Shown: positions 62,498-64,000 of the stretch, one piece after another
Layout: each line of letters opens with the position of its first letter
How positions within the stretch are numbered: the first letter of the stretch is position 1
NCBI GenBank assembly: GCA_026419775.2
Contig: JAOPGA020000288.1
Span: 124,001-188,000, forward strand
DNA length: 64,000 nucleotides
Direction of reading: 5' to 3'
Source of the DNA: Acrasis kona
Taxonomy: Eukaryota > Heterolobosea > Eutetramitea > Acrasida > Acrasidae
Program-made: the position numbers and the translations under genes
The notes under the pieces: model-generated
The model's input: the letters and a program-made list of their open reading frames with translations, nothing else
The model's database searches: none
What the model was told of the DNA's origin: nothing

Positions 62498-64000
62498 ATG
62501 AGCGATACTGCAGGAAATGACGGGGGGAACTCGGATCTCACCCACAGCTTCAACAATATGCATATCAGTATGCCCCTTAAATTTTAAAAGTCAATTACTA
62601 ACTTGCTCCTCAATAGATAAATCACAGGTGCCTATCGACTCTTTTATCTGAAACCATTAACAAACGTTTATAGGGTGCATCTTCCAAATTGAACAATACA
62701 TCATTAAGCACAAAGCAAGCACCATCATCGTCCAACCAGTCAACTCTATCACCCCAAACACAGCGGCTGCAACAATCAGCACAACAAAACCTGCCTCGAA
62801 CCGTCTCCTCCAATAGCAGCGGAGCACAACGACACAATTCGATTGCCCAAAGCCAAGAGAAACAACAGTCGCCCACGAGCGTGCGAACGAACAAGAACCC
62901 TCTGGTCCTCTCCTCCTCTGGTCAACCCAGCCCTAGTCAATCCAACATTAGTAGCACCGTCAACCAAAATGGTCAAAAAAAAACTCTATCATATACAGCG
63001 GAGAGGGTGATTGGAAATGGAAGTTTTGGAGTGGTTTTCCTCGCCAAAGTATTCGAAACAGGAGAGTGCGTGGCCATCAAGAAGGTGCTCCAAGACAAAC
63101 GCTTCAAGGTTCGTTTCGTTTCGTTCGTCTTCGACTAATAATCTTCTTTAGAACAGGGAATTACAAATCATGCGCATGCTCAAGCACGCCAACATTGTAG
63201 AGATGAAACATTGCTTCTATAGCAACGGAGAGAGGACGCCCGACGAATTGTACCTCAACTTGGTGCTGGAGTACGTTCCGGACACCGTATACAGATTCTG
63301 CTGCCAGTACACGCGCAGCGGCACCTACGTGCCTTTGATCTATGTTAAATTATTCGCTTATCAATTGTGCAGATCGTTGAGTTACATTCACAGCCAAAGT
63401 ATATGCCATCGCGACATTAAACCGCAGAATTTATTGATCGATCCCGTGACCGGTATTTTGAAATTGTGCGACTTTGGAAGCGCCAAGCAACTCGTCAAAG
63501 GAGAGCCCAACGTAAGTTACATTTGTTCTAGGTACTATCGCGCTCCGGAGCTCATCTTTGGAAGCACAAAGTACACCACCAGCATCGACGTGTGGAGTCT
63601 TGGTTGCGTTCTAGGCGAGCTCTTGGTCGGTCAACCGCTGTTCCCAGGAGAGACCAGCGTGGACCAGTTGGTAGAAATCATTCGAGTGCTCGGAACGCCA
63701 ACCAAGCAAGAAATCGAAGCCATGAACAAGAACTACACCGAATTCAAATTCCCACAGGTCAAGCCCCACCCATGGAACAGAGTATTCCAAGATCGCAAAC
63801 CACAACCGCCACCAGAGGCCGTCGACTTGTTACAGGCCTTGTTAAAGTATAGTCCAACGGATCGCGTGCAGCCGCTAGACGCTCTGGCCCATCCCTTCTT
63901 TGACGAACTCAGAGATCCAAAGGCAAAGCTGCCCAACGGAAGACCGCTGCCTCCCTTGTTCGATCTGACCAACGATGAGTTGAGAATGTTGAGCGATCCT
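62498..64000 (+). CDS. GSK3: Glycogen synthase kinase 3 (3' truncated by the window)
   Basis: Exons 62498-62567, an 11-nt micro-exon 62617-62627, 62674-63108, and 63152 to the window end. The three upstream junctions are phase-consistent; the micro-exon is tentative. A Ser/Gln/Asn-rich N terminus of about 100 residues precedes the kinase: glycine loop GNGSFGVVF, catalytic Lys in [44 protein letters not shown], and the GSK3 hallmark [17 protein letters not shown] whose Tyr is autophosphorylated. The frame is open at base 64000 inside the C-lobe tail ([16 protein letters not shown]). GSK3 phosphorylates primed substrates and controls development and metabolism. I see no clear Akt-type inhibitory Ser motif in the N terminus. 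Confidence 0.95.

Noticed and set aside
63512..63531. Intron-like GTAAGT...TAG in the GSK3 gene
   Set aside because: Only 20 nt, and its translation (VSYICSR) is the conserved GSK3 activation loop, so it is coding.

Overview
This window is nuclear DNA from a compact, AT-rich protist genome. There are about 32 protein-coding genes and one tRNA gene in 64 kb, many ending within 5-50 bp of the next. Introns are mostly 35-51 nt with GTAAGT-like donors and AG acceptors, and some genes have a TATAAATA box about 45 bp before the ATG. The AATAAA hexamer often overlaps the stop codon. The gene set (diaphanous-type formin, RhoGEF, RGS-START proteins, RCC1 receptor-like protein, leishmanolysin, many-repeat PPR protein, EF-hand/WD40 protein of a kind linked to cilia elsewhere, GSK3) suits an amoeboid or amoeboflagellate eukaryote. 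A heterolobosean (Naegleria/Acrasis side) is my best guess; an amoebozoan is not excluded.

Layout. 1-6.5 kb: a 3' gene fragment, a four-helix membrane protein, a small unknown gene, an HMG-CoA reductase without membrane anchor, a 2-oxoglutarate oxygenase with a frame break, and a small secreted Cys-repeat protein. 6.8-14.4 kb (minus strand): a five-exon secreted/membrane RCC1-mucin-EGF protein, a 20-bp minisatellite, and a cathepsin fused to a CAP-like domain. 14.7-28.5 kb: an acyltransferase, an unknown gene, a full-length synapsin homologue, tRNA-Leu(CAA), leishmanolysin, mitochondrial ribosomal protein mS33, a Na+/H+ exchanger, an EF-hand/WD40 protein and a four-helix membrane protein. 28.9-51.8 kb: a formin, an RGS-START gene next to (perhaps fused to) an ankyrin gene, a giant calponin-homology protein of about 3136 residues, a coiled-coil gene, a gamma-carbonic-anhydrase-like protein and a second coiled-coil gene. 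51.9-56 kb: ribosomal protein eL37 sharing a start region with a small divergent gene, two small genes and a PPR protein. 56.0-57.9 kb: an inverted-repeat element with arrays of covarying hairpins at both ends and a decayed reverse-transcriptase-like remnant. 57.9-64 kb: a RhoGEF, a CmcJ/AsaB-type oxygenase, a second RGS-START gene and the 5' two thirds of GSK3.

Several genes fit a common theme of actin and GTPase control (formin, RhoGEF, CH-domain rod protein, RGS proteins). A second group acts in secretion and endocytosis (peptidases, exchanger, synapsin, secreted Cys-rich protein), and a third in mitochondria (mS33, gamma-CA-like, PPR, perhaps HMGR). Exon models were built by hand from splice consensus and reading phase; protein lengths refer to these models.

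The observations I rate most worth checking are the synapsin homologue, the hairpin-array element at 56.0-57.9 kb, the repeated RGS-START architecture, the cathepsin-CAP fusion, and the divergent start codons 3 bp apart at 52.3 kb. Three genes show one-base frame problems, two of them at homopolymers, so some assembly indels are likely.
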